Of a DNA stretch of 64,000 nucleotides, positions 41,858 through 52,537 are shown piece after piece (the stretch's first letter is position 1; each line of letters starts with the position of its first letter). The DNA comes from Actinomycetales bacterium Actino_02 (lineage in GTDB: Bacteria > Actinomycetota > Actinomycetes > Propionibacteriales > Propionibacteriaceae), in assembly GCA_001603275.1 (NCBI GenBank), contig LUYM01000028.1, positions 1-64,000 on the forward strand, in the 5' to 3' direction. The translations under genes were made by a program, and so were the position numbers. Below the pieces are notes generated by a model. That model ran no database searches. It saw nothing but the letters and a program-made list of their open reading frames with translations, and was not told the origin of the DNA.

Positions 41858-42040
41858 CCAAAAATCCCCTCATCCGCCCTTGGACTCGCTCTCGCAGTCT
41901 AGAGCCGTCAGCGCTCACGTCGAGGAAATCGGTCGGCAGGGTCGACGGATTGAAGGCGAATCATCTCGCGTGCGTCCGGGACACGGTCCAGATTCGCGAT
42001 AGGTTTGTTGAATACGGCACCAACTTGAGAGAATGTACTT

Positions 42041-42499
42041 ATGACGACGGAGATCGTGCCGCGCTGGCTCAGCGACGACCAGCAGCGAATCTGGCGCCTC
42101 TACCTCAACGGTGTGGCCAGAATCACCGAAGAGCTCGACGCTGAGCTGCGCAAGTTCGGCCTGGACTTGGGCGAGTACGAGATCTTGGTCAACCTGTCGG
42201 AGTCGGAAGACCATCAGCTGCGGATGTCGGACCTGGCATCGCGGGTGCGGCAGTCCCGGTCGCGACTGACCCACACCGTGGCCCGGATGGAGGCCAAGGG
42301 GCTGATCAGTCGGCTGTCCTGCCCCTCGGACCGCCGCGGAGTGATCGCGAACCTGACCGACGCCGGCTACGACCTGCTGGTCAAGACTGCGCCCTATCAC
42401 GTCGAGTCGGTACGCCGGGTGCTCGTGGACCCAGTGTCGAAAGCCGATTTCACCGCGCTCGGCCGCGCCATGCAGGCCGTGCTCAGCGCGACCGAGTAG
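42041..42499 (+). CDS. MarR family transcriptional regulator
   Basis: 152 residues. It has a winged-helix core: QIWRLYLNGVARITEELDAELRKFG, then YEILVNLSESEDHQLRMSDLASRVRQSRSRLTHTVARMEAKGLI (recognition helix), the wing SCPSDRRGVIANLTDAGYDLL, and a C-terminal dimer helix. It is divergent from the acyl-CoA ligase/thioesterase pair across a 183-bp gap and may control it. GAGAAT ends 6 nt before the ATG with TTGTTG 18 nt further up, so the message is probably leaderless. Confidence 0.9.
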   Translation: MTTEIVPRWLSDDQQRIWRLYLNGVARITEELDAELRKFGLDLGEYEILVNLSESEDHQLRMSDLASRVRQSRSRLTHTVARMEAKGLISRLSCPSDRRGVIANLTDAGYDLLVKTAPYHVESVRRVLVDPVSKADFTALGRAMQAVLSATE

Positions 42500-42517
42500 C
42501 TCTCCCACCGCGGCTGA

Positions 42518-42541
42518 GCCGAGTCGCCGGGCCGACTCGGC
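42518..42541 (+). terminator. MarR gene terminator
   Basis: GCCGAGTCG pairs perfectly with CGACTCGGC around a 6-nt loop, 18 nt after the MarR stop. There is no U tract. The following 135 bp up to ettA hold no gene. Confidence 0.75.
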
Positions 42542-42676
42542 GCGAAGCCGGCGCCCCGATCCACTCGCCGGCGGACATGCGTCCCCGCTTACGCTGCTTG
42601 CCGCCGGTCGCGCGTCAGGAAGCCGAGCGGGACGCTGGCATACTGGACGCCGCCCGACTAGCGAGGAACGACCAAC

Positions 42677-44355
<1,679 letters not shown>

Positions 44356-44359
<4 letters not shown>

Positions 44360-44982
44360 CCGCGGACTCGGGGTGCCCCGGCATGCAGTCGGGCCACCTC
44401 GAAGGCCAGCAACGCCAGGTAGCAGGCCAGGGCGAGTCCGGCCATGCCGAGTGGGAACTTCGCACCGCCGACCAGACCGGTCAGGCCGTACAGCGGCGCA
44501 GCCAGCAGGAACGAGATCATGGCCAGAGCCGCCTCTGTGAACTGGCCGCCGGTGAGCGAGAGCTGGGCGCCGACCACGGACGCCGTCAGCGCACTGCCGG
44601 CGATGATTGCCGCCCAGCAGGCGTTCAAGCGACGCAATGCGGCGTGCCGGTGTGGGTCCGGGCTGGCCGCCAGGTAGCCCACCCAGGACGCCAGGAACAG
44701 CAGCGAAGCGACCACCCCGAGCTCACCGGGACGCTGCCCGGTGCTGATCACCCCAGCATTCTCCGCCCCGGCGAAGATCACGCAGCCCAGAACCAGAGCG
44801 GGTGGCAGCCAGCGCCGCAACGACCGCGTCGCTTCCGCTGCCCCGCGGTGCGCGGACTTCGGCAGGACCGGAGTGGCCACCGGCGCCCCGGCGACGGCCG
44901 CGTCGATCAATACTCGGCGCGGGACAGGCCCGCGAAGCGGACGCCAGCGGGACGGGATCGGCTCATCCAGCGATACGGACAT
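44356..44982 (-). CDS. Membrane protein of unknown function
   Basis: 208 residues with a ~60-residue basic cytosolic N-terminus (SRWRPLRGPVPRRVL) and about five hydrophobic helices: LPPALVLGCVIFAG, LGVVASLLFLASWVGYLAA, NACWAAIIAGSALTASVVGAQL-like, AALAMISFLLAAPLYGLTGLVG and GMAGLALACYLALLAF. No family recognised. AGGAG precedes the ATG by 7 nt. Its stop overlaps that of ettA on the other strand. Confidence 0.7.
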
Positions 44983-45160
44983 CTGACAACTCCTGGGCGT
45001 GAGGAGCAGTGGCGGCTTCAGTCGGTCAGGCGCCCAGCCCGGATGGCAACCTCGGTTGCGCTCTCAGGATGTGATGGCGGTACGACTTCCTGGAGTCGGA
45101 ACGTCGGCTTCCCGAGACGATCCACCACGATGGAAGCACACTCCTCACCGCAGAACGCGG

Positions 45161-45191
45161 CAACGCGCTGAATTCCTCTGGCGTTGTTTTT
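45161..45191 (+). terminator. Weak hairpin with T tract
   Basis: CAACGC and GCGTTG form a 6-bp stem with a 14-nt loop followed by TTTTT, reading left to right just outside the 3' end of the minus-strand ssb gene. No plus-strand gene ends here, so it may only block antisense reading. The rest of the 212-bp gap shows nothing clear. Confidence 0.3.
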
Positions 45192-45194
45192 CCC

Positions 45195-45608
45195 TCAGGC
45201 GGCCGATTCGGTGACTTCGGTGACCTCAGCCGGGCCGTCCGCCGCCGCGGCGCTTCGGCTGGCCCGTCGGAAGACCGACGTTCCCCGGCTCAAGTCATGG
45301 CCGACGCTGAGCGCCTCGATCACCAGCCGCTCGTGAGACCCGCCCTGTCCGTCGGTCCAGCGATCGGTGCGCAGCTTGCCCGCAACCACCACCGGATCAC
45401 CCTTGCCGACGCTCGATCGCACATTCTCGGCCAGTCCCCTGCTACAGCTGACCACGATCCAGGTGGTCTCGCCGTCCACCCACTCGCCACCGCGCCACTG
45501 CCGTGGGGTGCAGGCGAGCCGGAAGCTCGCGAAGGTGTACTCATCCTTCACCGTGCGGAACTCGACGTCACCGCCGACGTAACCGGTCATCCAGACCATG
45601 GCATCCAT
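45195..45608 (-). CDS. Single-stranded DNA-binding protein (second SSB type)
   Basis: 137 residues. An OB-fold SSB core: VWMTGYVGGDVEFRTVKDEYTFASFRLACTPR, then WIVVSCSRGLAENVRSSVGKGDPVVVAGKLRTDRW and RLVIEALSVGHDLSRGTS. The C-terminal tail is short and lacks the DDDIPF-type tip used to recruit partners in the housekeeping SSB, so this is probably the accessory SsbB-like paralogue. AGGAAGGA precedes the ATG. The gene stands alone, next to the dynamin-like GTPase pair on the same strand. Confidence 0.88.
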   Translation of the reverse strand: MDAMVWMTGYVGGDVEFRTVKDEYTFASFRLACTPRQWRGGEWVDGETTWIVVSCSRGLAENVRSSVGKGDPVVVAGKLRTDRWTDGQGGSHERLVIEALSVGHDLSRGTSVFRRASRSAAAADGPAEVTEVTESAA

Positions 45609-45732
45609 TTCGATTCCTTCCTCGGATGCCCTTCACAGTGGGGTCGAACAGGCCGAACCGTTCAGCAGCGCGGAGCGGCTGTGGACGAGGAATCCTGCTG
45701 TGGATGAGCGGAGAACCTGCGGCGAACCCGAG

Positions 45733-47328
45733 TCAGGCGGAGGCAGCCACTCGGAGCTGCCGGCGCAGTTCGTGGTACCGGTCCAGTTCGGCTTGCAGAG
45801 GGGCGATCACCAGCTCGGCGACCACGGTCGACACAGCGGCCGACAACTCCCGCCGCGCCTTCCGGGCTCGGCGGGCCGCACCGGCCCAGACCAGCAGCCG
45901 GGACACCCCGGCCAACACCAACCCTCCGCCGATTCCGCCGACGAGCAGCCAGAAGCCGAACGGATAGCCGTACCAGGTGAACGGCAGCGGGGGCACACCC
46001 CAGGCGGCCAGCGTCGATCCCGCGAACAGGAATGCCGCGCCGGCCACGGCAGCGATGATCAGCACCCACTGCAGCAGGCCGATCAGCGGCCACCACCAGG
46101 CCCAGCGGCGCCGGTCCACACTCACCTCGGCCACCGCCTTGTCCAACCGGTCGGCCAAGATCGCATCGTTACTGTGCGCGGCCGCTTCGACGGCGCGCGC
46201 CCAGCCCAGCGGCAGCCCGGTACGGGCGTGGTCGACCAGCACCCGCATCCCCTTGTCCACCAGGGCCTTCTGGACGGCACTGGCCGGCGGCAGCGACGTC
46301 CGATTCACCTCGGTGAGCTGCGGCTCGGCCGGAGCCAATTCCAGCCGGAACCGCTTGAGCGGATCGGGCTTGATCCGTCCGATCCAGCTGACCAGCGGCC
46401 AGCCGGTGGCGATCGCACCGCGGCGCCGCCAGGACGTCCGGGTGGCTTCGACGACCAGCGGCACTCCACTGGCAGCGGCGAGCGCCTCGGTCACCTGGTT
46501 GACCAGGCTCGGGTTCACCCGGGCCGGCGCCTCCGGGCCGAGGTCGCGGCTCAGCGCCTCCGCGGCCACACCAACATCGGCAGCCAGCCGCCGGGTCATG
46601 GCCTGCTTGTTGGCGACGGTCTGAGCCAGCGACTCGCGCAGCTGCTTGACGCCGCGTCCGGTCGCCGCAGAGACTGCGATCAGCGGGGTGGCCCGCAGGC
46701 CCTCCTCGTCCAGCAGCCGGCGTAGATCCGCCACGCAGCTGTCCAACTGGTCGGGCGGCAGCAGATCCACCTGATTGAGCACGACGAGCATCACGTCGGC
46801 GTGGCTGGCCAGCGGACGCAGGTAGCCGTCGTGCAGGGCCGCATCGGCATACTTCTGTGGATCGACCACCCAGATCAGCGCATCCACCAGTTCGACCAGC
46901 CGGTCGACATTGAGCCGGTGGCCCAACTCGGCGGAGTCATGATCGGGCAGGTCCAGCAGCACCAGATCCGAGAGCTCGCCGGGTTCGGAGGCGATCAGAT
47001 GACGCTTGGTGATGTCCAGCCAGTCCAGCAGTTCGTGGGGCAGTTTGGTGCCCCAGCTGGCCGCCATCGCCTTCGAGGTCGTCGGACGCCGCACGGCCAC
47101 CTCGGCCAGCTCGGTCCCGCTGATCGCATTGAACAGGCTCGACTTCCCGGAGCCGGTCGAGCCGGCGATCGCGATCACGGTGTGCGATCCGCTCAGCGCT
47201 ACTCGGGTGCCGGCCCGCGCGATCACCGCCTGCGCCGCGGCCAGCACCTGCTGATCGCTGCGTCCCTCAGCCAGCTCACCGGCTGACCGCAGCGCCGCCA
47301 GCCGACGCTCCAGTCGATCCTCACTCAC
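45733..47328 (-). CDS. Dynamin-like/YfjP-type GTPase, second of a pair
   Basis: 531 residues. A G domain in the first ~220 residues has P-loop AGSTGSGKSSLFN, switch Thr region RRPTTSKA, G3 LLDLPDHDS, and G4 VVLNQVDLL. Helical regions follow, and two adjacent membrane helices lie near residues 405-450 (WWPLIGLLQWVLIIAAVAGAAFLF and TWYGYPFGFWLLVGGIGGGLVLA). This is the actinobacterial partner of a larger dynamin-family GTPase, encoded immediately upstream with a 4-nt overlap. Related pairs (DynA/DynB-like) remodel membranes during division or stress; the exact role here is inferred. Confidence 0.85.
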   Translation of the reverse strand: MSEDRLERRLAALRSAGELAEGRSDQQVLAAAQAVIARAGTRVALSGSHTVIAIAGSTGSGKSSLFNAISGTELAEVAVRRPTTSKAMAASWGTKLPHELLDWLDITKRHLIASEPGELSDLVLLDLPDHDSAELGHRLNVDRLVELVDALIWVVDPQKYADAALHDGYLRPLASHADVMLVVLNQVDLLPPDQLDSCVADLRRLLDEEGLRATPLIAVSAATGRGVKQLRESLAQTVANKQAMTRRLAADVGVAAEALSRDLGPEAPARVNPSLVNQVTEALAAASGVPLVVEATRTSWRRRGAIATGWPLVSWIGRIKPDPLKRFRLELAPAEPQLTEVNRTSLPPASAVQKALVDKGMRVLVDHARTGLPLGWARAVEAAAHSNDAILADRLDKAVAEVSVDRRRWAWWWPLIGLLQWVLIIAAVAGAAFLFAGSTLAAWGVPPLPFTWYGYPFGFWLLVGGIGGGLVLAGVSRLLVWAGAARRARKARRELSAAVSTVVAELVIAPLQAELDRYHELRRQLRVAASA

Positions 47329-49151
47329 GCGTGCTCCACATCCTCGCTTCGCTCCGGCCCGGACTGCGGGCGCCGGGTCACCTCGGCGGCCAGCGCAGCC
47401 AACTCGGCCGGCACCGGAATCTTGGGCAGCGCCGGCGCGGGACGACTGGTGAACCTGTCAGCCTCAACCCGGGCCCGATCCAGCTCGGCCACGGCGGCCA
47501 GCAACTCCTCAGCCTGCGCGGGACGGATCTCCACCTGATCAAGAACGGCCAGGAAACGGGCCGACTCGGCGGCCAGCACCTGCCCGGTCCGTTCGTCCAG
47601 CCGCCGCTTGGCCTGCTTGGCCAACCGCCGGACGGCGTCCTCGCCGAACACCGCCTCCAGCAACCGCTGAGCCAGGACCGCGGTGCCGCCGGCGATGCCC
47701 ACTTCCGCCCCGAGCAAGCCTCCGGTCTGGGAGAAGACCAGAATCATCAGGGCCACGCCGACCCCGTTCACGCCGAGCGCCAGGTAGCGGGCCTTGGCCT
47801 TCTTCTGCTGGCCTTCGTCGGCCACCAGGGCGAGCACGTCCCCTTGCCAGTCTCGGACGGCCTGCGCGGCCGACGGGCCGAAGTCGGGACGGGTGCGGCC
47901 CAGATCGTCATGCTCGGCCAGCAGCCGACGCCCGGCCGGGTGTGCCTGCCACCCGGCGGCGGCTCGCCGCACGGCGGCCTCACCCTCCTCGCGGACCAGG
48001 ATCTCCAGGCCGGACTCGACGGCGACCTTCATCTGCTCGACCTGGCGCGGTTCACCGCGGACGGCGGCGCTGAGCCGATCCCGCAGCCGGCCGATCTTCT
48101 GCTCCACCGACCGGAAGAACTCCCCGGTGCCGATGAAGTCCTGCCAGCGAGCCAGCACCTCGCCACGCAGCAGGGTGCCGTCGGCAGTCTGGGCGGAGAT
48201 GGTTTCGGCCGCCACCGCGAAGACCGTCTCGACGTCGCCGCGCAGAGTATCCAGGGCCTCCTGCTGCGCCGAGATGGCCTCGGCCACCTGTGGCGCGGCC
48301 GTGGCCAGAGCGGCGATCGCCCCGTCCAGGGTTTGCGCCACGATCTCGTTTCGGCGGGCCGCATTCTCGGCCACATCGCCCAGCCAGGCCCGAATCGGGG
48401 CCACTGCCGCCGCGGGCAGCAGCCCGTCGGCGTCCACTTCGGTCTCCGGCACGGCGAACAACGGCGAGTCGGCCAGCCCGCGTTGGCTCATCATCTGGCC
48501 GAGGTGCGCCGGGATGTCGTCCATGGCGGCCGGTGGCAGCCGGTCCAGAACCACAGCCACCACAGCCTTACGGTCGGCTGCCGAGCGCAGGTATTCCCAC
48601 GGCACGGCATCGGCATAGCGGGCTGCCGAGGTCACGAACAGCCACAGGTCTGCCGCGGCGAGCAGCTGTCCTGCCAGCGCGCGGTTCTCGGCGACCACCG
48701 AATCCAGGTCCGGGGCATCCAGGATGGCCAGGCCACGGGGCAGGCTCGGTTCTGCGACCAGTTGCAGCGATCGGACGTCCTGAGTCGGCCCATCGCTGCG
48801 GGCCAGCCCGGGCAGCACCTGCGCCGAGCCGAACCAGGCGGCGTCATCGGGATGATGGACCAGCACGGCCGCCCGGGTGGTCGGGCGGATCACGCCGCTG
48901 GCACTGACCGGGCGTCCGATCAGCGAGTTGATCAGGGTGGACTTGCCGGCACCGGTCGAGCCGCCGACCACAGCCAGCAGCGGCGCATCGAGGCGGCCCA
49001 GGCGAGGAAGCACATAGTCATCGAGCTGCGCTGCCTGCTCGCGAGCGCGGGCCAGCGCGGCCTGCGCATCTGGCAGTTCCAGCGGCAGCCGGACCGCGCC
49101 CAAGGCCTCCCGCAACCTGACGAGCGCAGCCGAGAGGCTCTCCACGCTCAT
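47325..49151 (-). CDS. Dynamin family GTPase, first of a pair
   Basis: 608 residues. The G domain has P-loop VVGGSTGAGKSTLINSLIG, the switch VIRPTTRAAV, and G3 LAILDAPDLDS; G4 reads VVLDRLP, so the usual N/TKxD is not obvious. Long helical stalk-like regions follow (ATAAPQVAEAISAQQEALDT on), and one hydrophobic hairpin lies near residues 470-505 (ALGVNGVGVALMILVFSQTGG...AGGTAVLAQ) that could insert in the membrane. It overlaps the second GTPase by 4 nt, so the two are translated together and probably form a heteromeric complex. Confidence 0.85.
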   Translation of the reverse strand: MSVESLSAALVRLREALGAVRLPLELPDAQAALARAREQAAQLDDYVLPRLGRLDAPLLAVVGGSTGAGKSTLINSLIGRPVSASGVIRPTTRAAVLVHHPDDAAWFGSAQVLPGLARSDGPTQDVRSLQLVAEPSLPRGLAILDAPDLDSVVAENRALAGQLLAAADLWLFVTSAARYADAVPWEYLRSAADRKAVVAVVLDRLPPAAMDDIPAHLGQMMSQRGLADSPLFAVPETEVDADGLLPAAAVAPIRAWLGDVAENAARRNEIVAQTLDGAIAALATAAPQVAEAISAQQEALDTLRGDVETVFAVAAETISAQTADGTLLRGEVLARWQDFIGTGEFFRSVEQKIGRLRDRLSAAVRGEPRQVEQMKVAVESGLEILVREEGEAAVRRAAAGWQAHPAGRRLLAEHDDLGRTRPDFGPSAAQAVRDWQGDVLALVADEGQQKKAKARYLALGVNGVGVALMILVFSQTGGLLGAEVGIAGGTAVLAQRLLEAVFGEDAVRRLAKQAKRRLDERTGQVLAAESARFLAVLDQVEIRPAQAEELLAAVAELDRARVEADRFTSRPAPALPKIPVPAELAALAAEVTRRPQSGPERSEDVEHA

Positions 49152-49160
49152 CGGTTCCTC

Positions 49161-50576
49161 CTAGCCCTTCGGCGGTCCCCAGGTGGGATCCACGGCCGAA
49201 TACCCAGGTGATCCTAGCTGCGCGGGCTGGCCCGGCGCTGGCCAGTTGCCGCCAAGGCCGGCCGGACCCGGATAGCTGGGTGGCTGGTATGGGCTCGGCT
49301 TGGGTCGGCGCAGCCGGGGCAGGTTGAGCCGCCGGCCGCGCGGGTCGGCGATCGCCAACGGACGCAGTTGGTGCGCGGTCTGGATCAGTTCCCGGGCCCG
49401 CAGGTTGGCGGCCTGGTCGTAGAGACCGCGAACCTGGCCGTCGCGCAGGTAGGCCAGTTCGGTCAGGGTGCGCTGTAGGCGCAGGGTCGCCCACCAGACT
49501 CGAGGCCCGTGGGTGATCCCGACCAGCAGCGCCCACAGCCGCGTCCGCAGTTTCGCGTTGACGAGCTGGTCAGCGGCCGGCAGCCAGCCGAGCTGGACGT
49601 AGTCGCCGAGCCGGCTGCGAATCCGTCGGCCCTCGGCCAGGACCTGCCGGATCACGTAGACGAGCGCCGCCAGCACCAGCGGCAGGGCGATCACGAAGTA
49701 GAGCACGGTCTGGGCTTGCCCGTCGGCAAGGGTGGCTTGGGAGTTGAACAGCATGTGCAGGCCGGCCGCGGCCAGGTAGCCGGCCAGCGGGGCCAGCACC
49801 CGGACCACCTTGCTGCGTGTGCGCAGCGCCACCGCCAAGCCGATCCCGGTCATCATCGTGAACAGCGGGTGGGCGAAGGCGGTGAGTACGCCGCGGAGCA
49901 GCACCACCTGAGCCAGGGCCGCGTCCGCGTTGCCGACTCCGATGTTCTGCGAGGAGTACACGATGACGCGCGAGTAGTAAATGATGTTCTCGGTGAAGGC
50001 GAAGCCGGCCGCCGACAACCCGGCCAGGACGATCGTGGAGACCTTCGAGGTGAGCCGGTAGCGGGCCACGATCGCGATCACGAACAAGACCGTGGCCTTG
50101 GCGGCCTCCTCGACGAATGGCGCCACGAAGATGGCCGACCGCGCCGAGCTTGCCGGATCGCCGTCCCCGGCGATGGACAGATGCTGGCTGGCCCAGGAGT
50201 TGGCGAAGATCGCCAGGAAGGTGGCGATCGCGGCACCCCAGCCCAGGGTCAGGTACCAGATGGCCAGTCGCTGCGGCCGGTAGCGATCGGCCAGCAGAAA
50301 GAGCACCGTCCACACCGCAAGGGTGGGCAGAGCCAGCCAGGCCGAGGTCCGGATCGCTGACGGGTTGACGCCCTCGACGACGCCGCCGTTCACCGGGATG
50401 TCGGCGGTGATGAGCTGCCACTGCACGGCCAGCGCGGCCACGAACACCACGGTGGCCCCGATCAACAGCCAGGTCCAGCCGGATCGAAGCAGGCGCTGCC
50501 ACCACGGACGCGGCGAGGCGGCTCGCTGCTGCGGTAGGCCATTGCGGCGCCGCGCCAGTTCTGCCACCGGAGTCAT
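49161..50576 (-). CDS. PrsW family intramembrane metalloprotease
   Basis: 471 residues from ATG 50576. About eight membrane spans cover residues 30-310. The PrsW motifs are present: FVEEAAKATVLF, GFAFTENIIYY, LRGVLTAFAHPLFTM and AAGLHMLFNS, with the Glu and His residues proposed to bind zinc. The C-terminal ~150 residues are cytosolic, basic and Pro-rich. PrsW cleaves an anti-sigma factor in Bacillus; here the substrate is unknown. The gene is divergent from tetR and ends 10 bp before the first dynamin-like gene begins in its direction. Confidence 0.88.
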   Translation of the reverse strand: MTPVAELARRRNGLPQQRAASPRPWWQRLLRSGWTWLLIGATVVFVAALAVQWQLITADIPVNGGVVEGVNPSAIRTSAWLALPTLAVWTVLFLLADRYRPQRLAIWYLTLGWGAAIATFLAIFANSWASQHLSIAGDGDPASSARSAIFVAPFVEEAAKATVLFVIAIVARYRLTSKVSTIVLAGLSAAGFAFTENIIYYSRVIVYSSQNIGVGNADAALAQVVLLRGVLTAFAHPLFTMMTGIGLAVALRTRSKVVRVLAPLAGYLAAAGLHMLFNSQATLADGQAQTVLYFVIALPLVLAALVYVIRQVLAEGRRIRSRLGDYVQLGWLPAADQLVNAKLRTRLWALLVGITHGPRVWWATLRLQRTLTELAYLRDGQVRGLYDQAANLRARELIQTAHQLRPLAIADPRGRRLNLPRLRRPKPSPYQPPSYPGPAGLGGNWPAPGQPAQLGSPGYSAVDPTWGPPKG

Positions 50577-50630
50577 GTCGAACAGCCTACTGGGGCTCGA
50601 CGAAGGCTCAGCGGACGCGCCTCTTACAGT

Positions 50631-50657
50631 AATCAAACTGTACGGTACAGTTTGATT
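50631..50657. promoter_or_regulatory. Perfect palindromic operator overlapping the leaderless tetR promoter
   Basis: AATCAAACTGTAC-G-GTACAGTTTGATT: 13-bp perfect arms around one base. It ends one base before the tetR ATG at 50659. TACAGT (50646-50651) inside the right arm is 7 nt from the ATG and TTACAG (50624-50629) is 16 nt further up, so the operator covers the -10 and start of a leaderless transcript. TetR binding would repress the whole export operon. Confidence 0.88.
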
Positions 50658-50658
50658 C

Positions 50659-51273
50659 ATGACGGAGGGACTCAGCGAACGGCAGCGGGCCAAGCGGGCG
50701 CAAATCACCGAGGCAGCGCATCGGATGTTCCTGGCCAACGGCTTCGCCGGGACGTCGATCGACGCCATCGTGGCCGAGGCCGGAGTCAGCAAGCAGACCC
50801 TCTACACCTACTTCCCCACCAAGATCGAGCTGCTGGCCGCAGTGCTGTACGGCGGGATCAGCGAACTCAGCCTGCCCAGCGGCGATCCCGTCGTCCTGAA
50901 CAGCCGGGACGACCTGCGCCGCGCACTGCTCGGCTTCTCGGTGCAGATCACCCGCAACCTGCTCGATCCCGAGGCGATCGCCCTGGTCCGGCTGGTGCTG
51001 GGCGAGGTGTTCCGCGTACTCGAGTTGCGCAAGGTCTTCCGCGACGCCCTGCCGGGACAGTTGCTGGCTCAAGTTCAAGCGATTCTGATCCGGGCCGCCG
51101 GGCAGGGCCTGATCAGGCTCTCCGATCCCGACCTGGCTGCACGAATGTTCGTCGGCCCGCTGATGACCTATGTGGCCCTGGACGGCTTCCTCAGCGCCGA
51201 GCCGGCCACCCCACCGAGCGTGCGCCAGCTGGAGAAGATGGTCGACGCGTTCATGACCCTGGTGGAGGCGTGA
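50659..51273 (+). CDS. TetR family repressor of the ABC export operon
   Basis: 204 residues. The N-terminal helix-turn-helix is typical: RAKRAQITEAAHRMFLANGFAGTSIDAIVAEAGVSKQTLYTYFPTKIELL. The rest is the helical ligand and dimer domain, matching the TetR_C type of multidrug regulators. It is the first gene of a seven-gene operon and its stop overlaps the next start (TGATG). The perfect palindrome immediately before its ATG is the obvious binding site. The ligand is presumably a substrate of the pump. Confidence 0.93.
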   Translation: MTEGLSERQRAKRAQITEAAHRMFLANGFAGTSIDAIVAEAGVSKQTLYTYFPTKIELLAAVLYGGISELSLPSGDPVVLNSRDDLRRALLGFSVQITRNLLDPEAIALVRLVLGEVFRVLELRKVFRDALPGQLLAQVQAILIRAAGQGLIRLSDPDLAARMFVGPLMTYVALDGFLSAEPATPPSVRQLEKMVDAFMTLVEA

Positions 51274-52532
51274 TGAACCGTGCGGTCGCGGTGGTCGCCA
51301 TGGCCGCCACCGTGCTGGGCCTGACCGGCTGCGGCAGCGACAGCACCCTCCGGGTGACCGGCAACGTGGACACCGACGTCGACATCGTGGCAATGCCGGC
51401 CCTGGCCGTGCCGACAGTGAACCTGGACGCAGGGTTCGCCACCACCTCCGTCGACCCGGTGACCGGGCGGCAGACCCAGGCCACCGGAACGGTGGCAGCC
51501 AGCTACGGCCTGGGCAGCACGGCCACGCTGAGCCGGGTCGCGGTGGCTCTGGGCGATCATGTCAGCGTCGGACAGCCGCTGGCTTGGGTGGATGCGACCA
51601 GCCTCGATGCGCAACGCGACGCGGCCACGGCGGACGCCGCGGTCGCCGCATCACAGGTCGGGGTCCTTCAGGCAGCGATCGAGGACACCTACGACAAGGA
51701 GCACGATCTGGCCGACGCCCGCCGCAAGGTCACCGACGCGATTCACCAGCTCAGTTCCACCCAGAGCACCTTGCGCAAGACCCGTCCCCAGCTGCGCGAC
51801 AAGCTGAGCCAGGTCGAGGACGGGCTGAGCGCGGTCGAACAGGCGATCGCGTCGCTGCCCCCCGGTGCGCCGGTCCCGCCGGAACTGGCCGCGAAGCAGC
51901 AGCAGCTCAGCGCCGCCCGCAGCCAGCTGAAGGCAGGGCTGAAGAAGATCGACACCGCGCTGCCGAAGCTGGCCAGCGGCCTGAAGAAGGCGCGCAGCGG
52001 ACTGGCCAGCCTCGACGACGCGAAGGCCAGACTGCTGGATGGCCGGGCCACTCTGACCGACCTGCATGAGCTGGCCGGAATCAGCGCCGACACCATGCAG
52101 GTGCCGATCACCCTAGCCTCGGTGCAGATCGAGCTAGCCGGCCTGGTCGCACCGACCGCCGGAGTGGTAGTGGCCCTCGCGCAGCCTGGCGAGCAGCTCG
52201 CCGCCGGGGCGGCCGCGGTGACCATCCGTCCCGACCGGCCGAGCCGGCTCAGCGTCTGGCTCTCCCCGGACCAGCTGGCCGGGGTCTGCCTCGGCGATGC
52301 CGCGGACGTCCAGGCCGACTGGTTGGCCGACGGCAGCACCCTGCCGGCCACCCTCACCCGGATCGCCACCAGAGCCGACTATCCCCCGTCTTCGACGACG
52401 ACCGACGAAGTCCACCTGACCCGTGCGGTCCTGGTGGAGTTCACCGCCACCGACCAGCTGCCGGCCGGCAGCCCGGTCGAACTCAGCATCCACGGCTGCC
52501 ACCAGGCAGCGAACTCTCCGACAGACAGGTGA
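51273..52532 (+). CDS. HlyD-type adaptor lipoprotein
   Basis: 419 residues from ATG 51273 with GGAGG upstream. A lipoprotein signal (VVAMAATVLGLTGC, lipobox LTGC) anchors it outside the membrane. The barrel half-motifs GTVAASYGLGSTATLSRVAV...VGQPLAWV and AGVVVALAQPGEQLAAGAA flank a long coiled coil (about residues 100-270, with QQQLSAARSQLKAGLKKI). This is the membrane-fusion adaptor fold, unusual as a lipoprotein in a monoderm, and it is followed by a second, membrane-anchored adaptor. Likely role: extracytoplasmic guide for the ABC pump. Confidence 0.82.
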   Translation: MNRAVAVVAMAATVLGLTGCGSDSTLRVTGNVDTDVDIVAMPALAVPTVNLDAGFATTSVDPVTGRQTQATGTVAASYGLGSTATLSRVAVALGDHVSVGQPLAWVDATSLDAQRDAATADAAVAASQVGVLQAAIEDTYDKEHDLADARRKVTDAIHQLSSTQSTLRKTRPQLRDKLSQVEDGLSAVEQAIASLPPGAPVPPELAAKQQQLSAARSQLKAGLKKIDTALPKLASGLKKARSGLASLDDAKARLLDGRATLTDLHELAGISADTMQVPITLASVQIELAGLVAPTAGVVVALAQPGEQLAAGAAAVTIRPDRPSRLSVWLSPDQLAGVCLGDAADVQADWLADGSTLPATLTRIATRADYPPSSTTTDEVHLTRAVLVEFTATDQLPAGSPVELSIHGCHQAANSPTDR

Positions 52533-52537
52533 CCACG

